Shown here one piece after another: positions 24,747-36,258 of a stretch of DNA of 64,000 nt. The stretch is from Aquanectria penicillioides. Taxonomy: Eukaryota > Ascomycota > Sordariomycetes > Hypocreales > Nectriaceae. The DNA is taken from positions 558,001 to 622,000 of the forward strand of contig PYIU01000003.1 of the NCBI GenBank assembly GCA_003415625.1. The letters run 5' to 3'. Both the position numbers and the translations under genes were made by a program. The stretch's first letter is position 1. The number at the start of each line of letters is the position of its first letter. The notes under the pieces were generated by a model. That model saw only the letters and a program-made list of their open reading frames with translations. It ran no database searches and was not told where the DNA came from.

Positions 24747-25025
24747 CTACCAAGCACACTTCTCAATGTCTTCTTTACCCAACTGATACACCGCCCTGAC
24801 TGTGTAGATATTGCATCTCAACTATTGGAGTATTAGAAGGCTTCTGGTCACCGAGATACAAAAACCAAGTAGGCGGAGATGAAGACGGACACAAGCTGAG
24901 ATCAGGCGCCATTTAGTTCTTACCTCAACCCTGTACTGGTCGTTGAAACGACTTCGTAAAAGAAGTTCCAATTTTCGGGGATCGATAAGTCGCCTTGGGA
25001 TGATAGTGGCTGCCTGTAAAAACAT
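24747..25025 (-). CDS. Two-exon 58-residue miniprotein, paralogue B
   Basis: Paralogue of the gene at 20750-21023. Exon 1 is 25025-24924 (MFLQAATIIPRRLIDPRKLE...), exon 2 is 24821-24747. The intron (donor gtaaga, acceptor ccaatag) is phase 0 and joins QYRVE to LRCNIYTVRAVYQLGKEDI. Exon 1 encodes 34 residues in both copies. Conservation of the protein across two introns of unrelated sequence argues for selection on the product rather than a recent DNA duplication. The protein is basic and probably cytosolic: no signal peptide or membrane segment. It ends 522 bp from the kinase stop, convergent with it. Function unknown. Confidence 0.68.
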
Positions 25026-25709
25026 TGTCGGATGACACCGTAATGAAGGTTGGATCTGAGAATTTGCTGAGAAGCGCAGTCGTGAAACATGCGTTTCTGA
25101 ATGGTAGGTTTTCTGGGCTGAGGCCAAAATGGAGATTCTGTTGGAGGTACTAAGAGCTTTGCTTAAAGGAAATAAAGCAAGTAGCAGTTTAGAATCTTAG
25201 GCTGGCTAAATACATCTTGAACATGACGTAGTGAACAAGACAAGGGCACCTAGGTCTGCTTCCCAGTGATAAAGCGCCTGAAAGACAAATCGCAATCATG
25301 TTTGAATGTGAGCGAGGCCTTCAATCACGAACATGCAAGCTCTGCGTAACTTTATTTTAGTTATACTTGTTACCATGCCACAATCTATCCTAGTTACTGA
25401 AGTGAATACTGGTGGTGTTCAATACGACTGGAATTCCATCTGTTCCCTGAACTAACCATTCTCCTCAAGCCCCGGATAGCCTTGCCTGTAAATCGCGAAT
25501 CTATCTTTGTTTCATGTCCCTCTATTACATGTTTTCTTATTGGCCTTAGCTTATCCGGAGGGTACTAGTTTATCTAGTTATGACGGAGTGAATCAATGAA
25601 CTTCCTTGTCAATATTCTACAGCCAGGTCACTGTAGCTAGCCCGGGAATTCACTGCCAGTATCTCTGGGAAAAAAATTGACACTTAAAATCCTTTAATTC
25701 AGCTATTTA
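25026..25709. other. Intergenic, no supported gene
   Basis: Upstream of miniprotein B and downstream of the HET gene. AT-rich, no coding signal. Confidence 0.5.
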
Positions 25710-27754
25710 TCAGATAATTGTCACAGTCTTAAGTTCGAGACTATCCCGCCATGCAGCATATGACTCCATCCAGGTATCGATTTCGTCTTGAACTGAGTTT
25801 GAGGACAACTTTGCGGAGCATTCAAGTGAAAAGAACCCATATCTTGCAAATTTACCATCGTGTATTTGCCGAACCACAATGCCCCAAATTTTAGACCTCT
25901 TTTCATCCCAGCATACACAGAGTGCACGCAATAAGCACTTTCCACTTTCAACCTCATCGTCCATTGCGTCCGCTGTCACCGAGAAATGAGTTTGTAGATG
26001 TGAATCACCTTTCACCTTGATGCTCAATTCAGTATTATATTGTCCGCTGTAAATCAGTGAGTCCAGGAGCTCGTCCGGCAAGACTCGAGCACGGACTGTG
26101 AGAAATCCGGATTCAACGGCGCCATACTTTGCCTGAGGATTGACGGGGTTGGTGGAGCAATCCAACAACTCAAATCCTTCATGTGGCCGGCTATAATTTG
26201 TTGAGACATAGAAAATGTTGCCCCAGGGGATGCAGGCCCAAGACCACGAGGGCGCACAGTACCCTGTAACTTGTCTTGGGAGGTGGCCATCATGACGTCG
26301 CCATAAAAGATCGTAACAGATCTGTTTCTTCCACACGCCTCCGAGGTACTCGTCTTGATTGTGTGTAGCAAGTCGTTCTGCAATTCCTGATAACGCTACG
26401 AGACGGTCCTGGGGGTCTGACAATAGCCCATCCGTATAATTTTGTATCATCCCACTCCATAGTTGATGAAACGATTTTGCCGTTGCCTGAGGATCCCACA
26501 GTCGTTTATCACGAATCTCTTCAGCGAGCCTGTGGAATTCTCGACGAGCCCAAAATGAATCTGGTTGAGAAAGGAATCCATCGGATACCTCACTCTCGTG
26601 TTTACAGATCCAGGCTGTTCTCAACTCCCCGTAATCAACAATCCTCGGAGACAGAATAAACTCTTGAAAGGCCCAGCCGCGGGTGCTCAAAGGATCCTTG
26701 TAGGTTTGCGATTTGCTCTCTTCTAGAGCCATAATAGACGCTGTGATTCCTTCCTTAGTTTGGTAGGGAAGATAAAATCCTGTTGAGGAATCTCCAGCTC
26801 CAAAAATAGAGCGCCGGTGTAGAAACCCTTCATCTACGCCTCTTGCCCGACTTGCCATGATGGCTATATGTGAGTTTTGATAAATACTCGCCATTTTACC
26901 AATTTCTGCAATCTTATCCAAAGGATCATCTTGAACAATGCAAAGGGCATCTACCCAGAGATAACGGAGTCCAAGTTTGCGACAGACATTGACTGCATCT
27001 CTCAGCGTTCGAGGCATAGCTTCCAAAGAGACTCTCCATTCAGGAAGCACTGAGCTAGCTTTTGTAAGCGTGAGCCGCTGTGGCCCGCCCCAGCAATACG
27101 ACAAAACCGCGTAGGGCGCAGGCAATTGTTCAGTTCGAATCGTTACGGCTGTCCCAGAGATGGGAATCTCGACAAGTCTAGTTGGCATAAAGTCGGTAGG
27201 TGCGCGGGAACATTCAGGATGGTCATGCAAACATTCTGCCATCCACTTTCGAGCGAGATCAAATGATTGAGTAGATGCAGGGTTCAAATTTGGGGGTCTT
27301 TGAGAAACCTCATGTGATAGCAGACTCCCTGAAGCATAATTTAGATAAAAGCCCGTTCTCAATTTGGCTGATCTGACTTCTCACCTTTCTCTACCATGTA
27401 GCTAAGATATATGTTCGTTTCATAGGCATTCTCTCCTGAGAGCGTGATGACGATTGAGTTTGGTTCAGTATCATCATAGTCTGCAGGCGCTCGATTGACG
27501 ATAGTATCGTCTGAGACGGTCATGTCGTAGGCAGTAAGCCTTTTGTGTAAATACGTGGCAAATGCACATCCGTCTTTAGCCATCTGCATAATTTCACCAA
27601 ATGTGATGGGATCTCGCGAAGGGTGCCATAACCTCCAATATCGATCGCTCTTTGGGTCATCGAATCGTATGAGTTTGCGTGGCTCGTCATTGTTGCGAAT
27701 GAGGAATCTCGTCTCGCAAATGACACAAGAATGAGGAGTTCCCTCCGCGGCCAT
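25710..27754 (-). CDS. HET-domain (heterokaryon incompatibility) protein
   Basis: About 662 residues. Exon 1 is 27754-27385, exon 2 is 27328-25710. The 56-nt intron (gtgaga..gcttcag) is phase 1 and joins MVEK to GSLLSHEV. The start at MAAEGTPHSCVIC is chosen because upstream in-frame Met codons lead into signal-like sequence unlike this family; the frame is open to 27985, so a longer form is possible. The HET domain lies at about residues 195-345, with the hallmark blocks YAVLSYCWGG, LGLRYLWVDALCIVQDD and STRGWAFQEFILSPRIV. HET domains are known to trigger cell death in fungal non-self recognition. The C-terminal half is family-typical (GYCAPSWSWACIPWGNIFY). No lesion seen. It lies directly downstream of an NLR-like C-terminal fragment on the same strand. 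Confidence 0.88.
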
Positions 27755-28103
27755 GACAGTAGGCACTATTAGGCCTTCTTCCACAACAGAAATATTTTCC
27801 AGTGTCTCAATCAGCATATTCAAAATTGAGAGCGAGAAGATATTTCGAACAGCTTGGTTCTCAACGCAATTGGTTGCGCAAGGTGAGAGGGTCAGCAAAT
27901 GTAGAAGGATGACAGACACCCATCCTTGCGACATGCGATAATCTAGATACCAATTCCGGGATATTAAAACCCCGCCCCGGGTCATTTCTCAGTGTGGAGT
28001 TCCACAGTTTGTTAATTCAACCGCATGTCCACGTAGGTGTGTAACTATCACACAGTTTCCACACCGCCATTCTTTGTATCACATTCTCAAACTTAGGGTA
28101 GTC

Positions 28104-28745
28104 TCACAGTCTCAACATTGATACTCTTTTCTCGAATTCCAAAAACTCATGAAACACTTCAAGTTCGTCTCTGTTGGCAAACGCAACATAGTTTTTCGAG
28201 ACTACCCGGACGGCCAAATCTTCTCCAACAAACCACCTAAATGGTATGAAGAAATGCCGTATATAAACTAAAGAGAAGTTAGGTAACTTCAAATAGATCG
28301 AATTAATCCAGCCGTTGTTGTCCGGGAATAACAGCGAGCGCTTGTGTATCCCCACTAGTTTTTTCAACCCACAGCTTAAACTCCAGACAAAGCCTGCCAT
28401 CCTCTTTGTCGAATTTGAATCGCTCGAAGTGGAAATGTCAAAGATAGCCACACTTGCTAACCCACCTGGCGTCCTGAAGGCGGCTGCGATGGTCGGTCGG
28501 CCTTTTCTATGTAAGCAGACAAACTGATCAATTTCTCCACACCACAGGGGGAAGTTCATTTCAATGCATAGTTCATGATTTTCGTACCCCGACTCATATA
28601 CCCTATATAGAGGACTGTCAAATCTTCGAAGTCGTAGTTCTAAAAACCCAACCCTTTTGTACGCTGGTAAAAGAAAAAAGAATTTTGTTTTACTTGCGGG
28701 TCCTAGCTTCCGGGCAATCGCATCAGTGACAAGAGAACAGCAGGG
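28104..28745 (-). pseudogene. Orphan C-terminal fragment of an NLR/WD-type fungal protein
   Basis: An open frame of 213 codons (28745 to the TAG at 28104) that begins right after a stop and has no ATG until MNFPLWCGEI (28559). I see no upstream exon or splice acceptor. Its content resembles the extreme C-terminus of large fungal STAND/NLR and HET-associated propeller proteins as I remember them: repeated beta-strand-like segments, then YIRHFFIPFRWFVGEDLAV and VSKNYVAFANRDELEVFHEF. This looks like the tail of a larger gene whose N-terminal sensor and NACHT parts have been lost. Alternatively it is a shorter gene starting at 28559. The family link rests on remembered motif shape only. Confidence 0.5.
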
Positions 28746-31700
28746 TTAGCTCGATTACAGGTTTCGATTATTCGAGCATGAGATTCGCTAACATTGTTCA
28801 ACCCATTCTCCTTGGAGAATCATCCGAAGCAATAGTATCGGGCTTTAGGTTTCCCTGTCACTCGTTCCGTCGTGCCTTGCAGTTAAACGGTGGATTGGTG
28901 CATCAATCCCCGGGAATGTGCATCACGAGCCGCAGGTTGGTGCACGACTTTACATCCTACTCTGTCCCAAATGTCCTTGCCAATGATTCCCTGGGTGCGA
29001 CTTTTTGCCAGGTTTTTTTCTATCAGACCACGTGTGGCTCGGGCGTTAAAACCAGAGAAACAAAGTGAATCGGCAGCTTGCAGCGGTGCTTGCGTTGCAG
29101 TTTCTCATTGCTACAGCATCATCCAGCATGTTTACGGCAAGTTGATTCGAACTTTCCAATAGAAAGGCCAACTGTTATGAGTCAGATGTGTGACAATCTA
29201 CTAACGGATTCGAACAGGAAGAGATTGGCCACCGCACAAGCTGCCGGCAATGCCGTGAAGTATATCGGAGCGGGTGCGGGCATTTCGGCCTGGCGCGAGT
29301 TTTCGAAGCAACCGGGTACGGGTGGAGCCTCGGGATGATGTGGGAGTATCCATGGCTCTCTGCCTTTACGACCAACCCGGGAATTAAAAGTGAAAGGAGT
29401 GTAATGGAGAATGCAAGGTTGAAGAAGGGCCGTAATATCTGCAAATACCGCGCCATTCTCGTCAATGCTATTGAAATCCAAGCGCATTCACTTGAATAGC
29501 TTGCCTGAAACCAACAAAGGAAACATAATAAAAGTTGGCCCCCCAAAGGTGGGCACAAAAAGCAAGTCGCTAATTATTCTATGCACAATGGTCTTATTCT
29601 AGAACTTGTCGTTGCCAATCACCTCATCAAGCACGGTGCCCACAATGGCCGGGCTGAGAGAGAGAGGCCCATTCTTCCATCTGCCGGGCCCGGACGAGAT
29701 TGTAGCGGATGTAACGGCAGAGGGGTGATCAGCTCCCCACAAGCAAGCCAAGAGTGAAAAAAAATAAAATAAAATAGAATCTCTGCTTAGGAAAGTTAGG
29801 ATATGCCTGCTCAATCCCCAGCAAACTTGCAAGGTTGCGGTCAATATTTGCCACGGAGCCTCGTCACGCACTGCTCGACTTCGTGTCCGCTGTCTGGGCG
29901 GCATCCTTGCAATAAAGCTTATTCCGGCTGCCGAAATTGGAATCTTGCTAATCAACAGAGATTTCAGGATAATCCTGCGGAGTGGTACAGCTCTGTGCCG
30001 CCCTCAGCTGTGGTCAGCTCCTTTTGCTGTGCCGCTGGCTATCAGGGACATGGATCGGAAAAAGGACATTCTATCTCAAGGCTCACACACAGAGAGACAA
30101 ACGCAATAAGGCGACTCTTATGATGCATTGCCGGGTTTAGACGAACACCCCCCGCGTATGTCCGACGGGCTTGCGAAGCCGGGACGCGCGAACCAGGACC
30201 TTTTGCTCAGTCGGTGCGCTTGGCACAAGGCAAGACTGGTTCGCGTGCAACGCTCGCTCAGTCCCATTTGCCAAGCGGCTATTCTTCCTCAGTGCCCGAG
30301 GTGGCCTTATCCGTACGTAACGGCCGTTTCAGCCTCAGATGGACTCGTCCAAGCCTTCCGCAATTAGGCCTCTGTCAAGGGGACTAGCGCAGGCCAGGAT
30401 GAAGCCATCGCCGACAATCCTAGCTGCTTTGCCCCCAAGCGCGGGCTCGCATCGGTCAAGCCACCAATCATGGCGGCCGCCTGCTGTCCCGGGGCCATTG
30501 CGCTGGAAGAAACACGAGGTCCACCGAGCCCGTCCACGGCCAGGACTCTCTGCAAACACTTGTTTGGCGGGAGGGGTCAGACCGAGGCCAAGCGAAGCCA
30601 TGACTCGAGCGTATATATGTAAAGCTAAAGCCCGTGCCACTGCCACCCAAAAGGAGAATGGATGGATTCTGGTGTCCTGTATCCGTATGAAGATCGCAGG
30701 ATCGAGGAAGGATGGGAGAATTCCTGGCGGATGGGCTGGAGCTTCAGACGCTGCAATTAGGGTTTTCCTGGCAAGGCTTTTACAGTTGGAAAACCGCAGG
30801 TGGTCAATCCCCGGGTTCTCACATACAAAAACCTGCAAAGATCGACGCTGTGTGCCCCTGGCTAAGTCCTATGTAACATGTAACATGCTCCCAGCGATCG
30901 ATGCAGATCTCGCAACGACTCCGCCCGACACGCGAGCGAGGACGCCCACATGACCCAACGGGGACGCCAGGGCTCTCTCTTAGTCCGAGGCACAGACGCC
31001 CGGAGGAGGGAGACGGGGAGGGGGTGCTCAAGATAGGCGAGAAGTTGTACATAAGCGACGGCATCAAACTCCACCAACGGGAACAGGGCTACGCAGCCGC
31101 CGCCCCGACCTTGGCCGCTGTCAAGGAGGCTCCGTCGAGCAGGCTCTGTTGAAAGAGGGCCGGTATACGGATAGGGAGGACGGTCAAAACAAACCACGTA
31201 TCATGGGAACGTGTACGTGCATGAGAAAGAGGAGCGCCCAGTTGCAGGATCGCGGGCACGCAGGTGCACACATAAATTTACACACGCATCCACTCCAGCA
31301 GGATGCAACAGGGTCCAGCAAAGCTTGCATGTAATGTCCATGTAATGTAAATCTGGACCCAACGTCTTCAAAACGACCCCCCGGAAAGCGTTGGCGGGCG
31401 CATGGCATGAACAGAACATATGAGCTGCATGCGAGTGAGTTGCACGCGCAGGACAGCAGTTGAGTTGGGTTGGTTACATGTGTGAAAAATAACCCTTGTT
31501 GCACATTCCTCCTCGTCCCGGTGTCATTATTCGCCCTCGCGCACGGCCAGGCTATTTCGGCCGATTGATCAACACAAACTTGCCCTGAGCTCCAGGGCGC
31601 TATCCCCCGTCGGGACATCCAGCCGAAGGATCCTTTACCCAAATTCACTTTGCCCAACAGAGCTTGTGTGGGAGGGGGGCGTGGGTGGAAGGGTCAAAGA

Positions 31701-31935
31701 GTCTTTCCTTTAAGAGGAGGTCTGCGTCCCTGCCAAGGTTCCAATGGAAGAACCTGTGGTCGATGGACTCCCGGCTCAAGCTCAACTCTTACGCCTCCTC
31801 AGCCCCGTCGTTGAGCCACGCCACAAGTGAGGACGACGTCCTTGTCGAAAGCCTGATTGATATCGGAATATCTTCACCGGGGAGCTGCTGCTACTACCAC
31901 CACCAAGTGACTGTCGAGGGGGCCTCCTTCACATC
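28746..31935. other. Long intergenic stretch upstream of the GPCR
   Basis: About 3.2 kb. Base composition rises in GC from about 29.8 kb. Overlapping open frames on both strands at 30335-30953 look like GC-driven noise. No RNA gene or domain recognised. The last kilobase is the presumed GPCR promoter and leader. Confidence 0.5.
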
Positions 31936-33491
31936 ATGGCTTGGGGCGACATTCCCCTCGAGGGCCAGACGCTCAGTCCCCTGACTCCCAGCCTCAGGAG
32001 CGGGTTGACTGCCATTACTTTCATGGCCTTTCTCTCCTTCTTCTCCTCCAGCATCCTCTTCTTCTACCTCGTCTTCAAGTTAATATCATGGCACCTCTAC
32101 ATCAAGAACCGAAGGAGGAGCAGCGAGACTCTGCAGGCCGGCGCTGTCCAGAGGGCCATCGACTTCAGCCTGGGCATCGACAGCATCTTCAAGGCCGACG
32201 ACACCGAAAGCGGCACCGGGAAAGGGATTGTCTCGTCCGAGCTGATTGCTCCAAGGGCCCAGAGGCATCCTAACCAGTTCCTCGTGCTAATCGTGAACCT
32301 CCTCCTCGCCGACATGCACCAGGGCGTCGCCTTCTTCCTCAACGCTGAGTGGCTGCGCAAGGACGGCATCATTGCAGGCACTCCGACGTGCTTCGTTCAG
32401 GGCCTGTTCGTCTGTCTGGGAGATTTGGCGTCGAGCATGTTCATCACAGCCATTGCGATTCACACGTATTTGTCTGTGGTGAAGCGTCGCCGGATCCGAC
32501 AGAAGACTCTGTACGTGGCCATTGGCTGCATCTGGATCTTTGTTTACGCGATATCCTTCTTGCCCATTGCGGCAACACGAAACGGTGAAGAATACGGAGG
32601 GTTTTTCGTTCGTGCTGGCAGCTGGGTAAGTTTGATTTAAATTTGAGTTCATGCAATGTCTTTCATGGCATGTGTGTGTGTGTGTGTGTGTGTGTGTATG
32701 GTAGCTAATGAGTCGCATAGTGCTGGATGAACCGCCAGTACGAAAAACTTCGACTACTTACTCACTACCTCTTCATCTTCATCGCCATCACCGTCACTTC
32801 TTTGCTTTACCTTGGCATCTTTATTTGGATCCGGCGCCAGGAACGATCGTCCGCCCAGATGGAGAGCGAGAGCGAGAGCGACGCCGCCCATCTCCAACTG
32901 AGCCGCAACCCGACCTTCCTCATCTACCCCGTCATCTACGTTATCTGCACGCTGCCGCTAGCCTCGGGACGTATCGCTACGATGGCGGGGGCCGATGTGC
33001 CGCTCGTCTACTTTTGCTTTGCGGGTGCAATGATTGCGTCAAACGGCGCGTTTGACTGCCTGCTCTTTGGCACTACCCGAAGCGTCATTCTGTTTGCGTC
33101 GGCGTACGAGATCGACGCCTCCGACGTTGGCCTGGGCACGTTTGCGTTTTTGAAAACGCCCGAGCACCGACGGTTTGGAAATTCCATTTCCATCCAGGGA
33201 GGACAACGAGGACCCGACGAGGGCACCTCTGGCGGCGCTGTGGGCGGCTGGTGGCCGTGGGGCGGCGGCCGGGGGTCTGACGCGAGGAGCCGCAAGGGAA
33301 TGATCAAGACGACCAGCCAGGAATCCTTGAGGGGCCCTGCGATCCAGCTCGACACCGTGACTTCAGTTGTGGTTGAGATTGACGAGAGCAAGGAGCGCGA
33401 TCCCAGGTTCCCGGATCCAACTTCCAGCTTAAGCCCTTCGGTCAACAGCCTGGACAAGGATTTCCCGAGGGGGTCAGAGAGACGAGTGTAA
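31936..33491 (+). CDS. Seven-helix receptor, Git3/carbon-sensing-like GPCR
   Basis: Plasma-membrane receptor of 486 residues. Exons 31936-32625 and 32721-33491. The 95-nt phase-0 intron (gtaagt..gcatag) restores GSW-CWMNRQYEKL across the junction and contains a (TG)n tract. Hydrophobic segments: AITFMAFLSFFSSSILFFYL, then FLVLIVNLLLADMHQGVAFF, LASSMFITAIAIHTYLSVVK, TLYVAIGCIWIFVYAISFL, LFIFIAITVTSLLYLGIFIW, FLIYPVIYVICTLPLASG and VYFCFAGAMIASNGAFDCLL. The organisation with HPNQF before the second helix and a long Gly/Ser-rich cytosolic tail (GGAVGGWWPWGGGRG) matches the fungal Git3-like group, which couples nutrient signals to G-alpha and cAMP. The ligand is not predictable. The exact receptor class is uncertain. 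Confidence 0.82.
32671..32697. repeat. (TG)n microsatellite inside GPCR intron
   Basis: About 13 uninterrupted TG units between the donor and acceptor of the receptor intron. Confidence 0.95.
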
Positions 33492-34340
33492 GCAATTAAT
33501 AATTAATAAAGATTTGCAATTAAATTGATACGAGTCGTGGATACTGAGACTGAGAAGAGCTCAATGCATGTTGTTGCGTTCGTTTCGTTGTCCTGCACAT
33601 ACTGTGTATGTATGTGCGTAGGGCATTTCCTTTCCCCACCCGCCTGAGCCTCAATGCATCCACCATCGACCCACGTCTCCCAGTACCACCTCAGCCAAAA
33701 GCAAAGTGGGGGACAAGGCGTTTTCAAGGCACCGAGTGCACGGAAGATACAACGGTAATTATTAGTGCACTGTACTACCGGTATGGTGGGAGTCATACAT
33801 GGCGGATTCTGTGGGGAGGGCGTTCTCTCCCGCTTGTTTGCTTATGGCTGTGTTGTGCAGATGTCCCCTCCAATCCTTTTTCGCGTTGCATCTCATCAAC
33901 TCCAATATCCCTCCCAAAGTCCCCTTTTCGAATAAATCATTCGTCAATTGCTCCCGAAATTATCAAGCTGCGCTGCCACGCAACTCAGCCCCCAGCGCAG
34001 CCATGCCATTTGCTGCTGTTGCTTCGCCCTGTACCCCACGCTTCTGCCTAAATGAGTGAATCCTTTTCCCAGGGCCGCTCATCTTTAACCCCAGGCCGTC
34101 GGCGCATGTTTTTATTTTATTTCCAACTGCACACGCCTCTTCTCACACACTCTCTCACACTGGCGGGTTGAAGCTTTTGTTACAGTTGGAATTCCGAGCC
34201 TCCGGAGGATTTTTGTTCCCGGGAGCCTATCGTCAGGAATACGCCATAGATCTATCTGTAGGCTGAGACTTTGCCCCCCTCCCCTCCCCCCGCTAAACAT
34301 TCCCTCCACCCCGCGCCTTTCGCTCCCACAAGCTCCAGCC
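33492..34340. promoter_or_regulatory. Intergenic / promoter of F-box-like gene
   Basis: Tandem orientation of the flanking genes. A pyrimidine-rich leader, including cccctcccctccccc near 34275-34289, precedes the next ATG, as is common for well expressed fungal genes. Confidence 0.4.
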
Positions 34341-35198
34341 ATGGGCTCCACCGACTCCATCTCCAAAACCGTCGCCGAGGAGCATCAAGCTTCGGCCCCA
34401 GACGCCACTCCAGCTTCGCCGCTGGACCGTCTCCCCGATGAGCTCCTCCTCAAGATCATCGACTACGCCATGGTGGAGGAAACGCCATTCGATCTGGAAC
34501 ACGTTATTGACCTCTTGTGCCAACGTCGGGTCCTGATTCACTCGTCCGAGCCCGAAAAAAAGGCAAAAAAGAATCCGTCCGCCAAGGTCAAGCTTGAGCC
34601 CTTCAACATCGATGGCACGCTGTTTCCCGAATGGCACAAGGTGCACCTCGAGGACTGGGTCATCATGAACTCCACCTGTCGCCGCATCCGCCGTCTCGGA
34701 CGCGATCTGTTCTTTAGCAATAGGCCCTGCGTTGTGACCCAAGAACTCCTCACGCAGCTCAAGGAGCCCAGTGACGACGAATCCAAGCCCTTGAACCACC
34801 CGTTTCTTCTCGACTACGTGCAAGATTTGATCCTGATAAACCTCAATGTGCAATCCGCCTCAAAGTTTCTCAGCCTGCCGCGCTTCCTGCAGTCGTTTCC
34901 AAACCTCAAGACCTGCACCCTGCTCATTGACCAGCGGGAAAGGGACCGCCTTGACCTGGTCAAGGACAGAAACATTGTCGAGACGGTCAAGACCCAGAAG
35001 ACCCCCGGCGTCAGGCAAACCCGCAGCACAACCGAGCAGATGAAGGAGCTTCTAGTCGGGATCGGACTGAGAGAGAGCATTGACCTGAAAATAGCCTGTT
35101 CTCAGGTTGACTGGTCGGGGGCCTGGCACGAGATCACCCTCAAGCGGAACGTCTTCCCCATGCTTGAGCTAAGGAAGCGCATGATGACCAAAGCATAA
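34341..35198 (+). CDS. F-box-like protein
   Basis: Intronless, 285 residues. The N-terminus has a Ser/Ala-rich leader, then PLDRLPDELLLKIIDYAM (about residues 28-45), which fits the start of an F-box. This would bind Skp1 in an SCF ubiquitin ligase. The typical second half of the motif is replaced by a charged insertion (EPEKKAKKNPSAKVKLEPF) before VIMNSTCRRIRRLGRDLFF, which resembles the F-box end (lacking a canonical Trp). The remainder (SLPRFLQSFPNLKTCTLLID) resembles a single leucine-rich turn. ATG at 34341 sits in a good context (agcc-atg-g). The substrate is unknown. The F-box call is moderate because the motif is interrupted. Confidence 0.65.
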   Translation: MGSTDSISKTVAEEHQASAPDATPASPLDRLPDELLLKIIDYAMVEETPFDLEHVIDLLCQRRVLIHSSEPEKKAKKNPSAKVKLEPFNIDGTLFPEWHKVHLEDWVIMNSTCRRIRRLGRDLFFSNRPCVVTQELLTQLKEPSDDESKPLNHPFLLDYVQDLILINLNVQSASKFLSLPRFLQSFPNLKTCTLLIDQRERDRLDLVKDRNIVETVKTQKTPGVRQTRSTTEQMKELLVGIGLRESIDLKIACSQVDWSGAWHEITLKRNVFPMLELRKRMMTKA

Positions 35199-36258
35199 GC
35201 CAGGAGGCTATATATCCAGAAGATGGCCATGGACGGAATAGGAATGGTGGTCAGGAATGTTTAATGTATAGGACAGCCAATGAGATCATGTATATAGATA
35301 TTTATATTTCTCTTTTTGTCAATAGGTAGCTTGGTTGGGGGTAACACACACACACACACACACACACGTCAATTTGACCAAGGACATGGAGTACGACACA
35401 CAAGATAGGCGCTGGATTTGCCGGATATCAAAACAATTAAGCTTCTTGATAATGCTCTCATACTCACCATCGATGCTCAATCCAAGTGTGTTCAACCTAA
35501 GCCGCGAGATGTATAGGAATGCCCACTCACAAATGGATGGGGACCACTAACACGTTTAACTTTAGACACAACACTCTGGTGACGTGAGCTACCCAACAAG
35601 TATATTAAATCGATCCATTGAATATTCTCTCTCATATGACCAATATCAAATATTTGGAGTTTCAAAGCGCAATTGACCTCAGGCAACTTCAATCACGGCT
35701 CATTCCCCTTCCAACCTGCGGCCGCATCTCCGCCTTCGGACGTTATCCTAGCTCTAGCAAATCGTAAAGCTTCTGCACCTTCCACGCCGGCCCTCTCCAC
35801 CCAGCATCCCACCGCATCAAATAACACCGAAGAGAACAATCCCGTGATGTTCTGTATTCATGCTCCCTGAGGGAGCCAAACTCTGCGCCTCGGGAAGAAT
35901 CGCGCAGGTCGCGACCGCCCTCGCCACCGGAGAGAAGTCCGTGTGCGGTTCCGGGCTCAATTGTCATGCCCAGACAGGTAGCTACCCCAATTTGGCTGCC
36001 AGGGTCCCTGCTGCTAGCACTTGGAGAAAGGGCACTGTGGAGAACTGTTTGTATTGAGGAAGAAAAGTCTTCGAGACGACTTACACGGAGCGCCGAAGCC
36101 GGGTCTTGGGGGGTGACGGTTGGTGTGTGTTTTTAGAGCTTCAATTCAATATAAACAGAGCATCTACACTTCCAGAAATCTTGTTGTCTTCATCTCATCT
36201 AAGCTCCAATCAACTTCAGTTCCCTTTGAATCGATATAAAAAAAAAAGAAGCATCATC
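35199..36258. promoter_or_regulatory. Intergenic / promoter of FMN oxidase gene
   Basis: No supported gene. It contains the (AC)n tract. Near 36130-36250 lies a leader with gaattc-rich and poly-A sequence ahead of the ATG at 36259. Confidence 0.4.
35344..35367. repeat. (AC)n microsatellite
   Basis: Twelve AC units downstream of the F-box-like gene. Confidence 0.95.

Noticed and set aside
30335..30953. Long overlapping open frames on both strands (204 and 167 codons)
   Set aside because: No motifs on either strand, no splice structure, GC-rich noise in a GPCR upstream region.
34293..34853. 186-codon antisense frame
   Set aside because: Shadow of the F-box-like gene on the plus strand.
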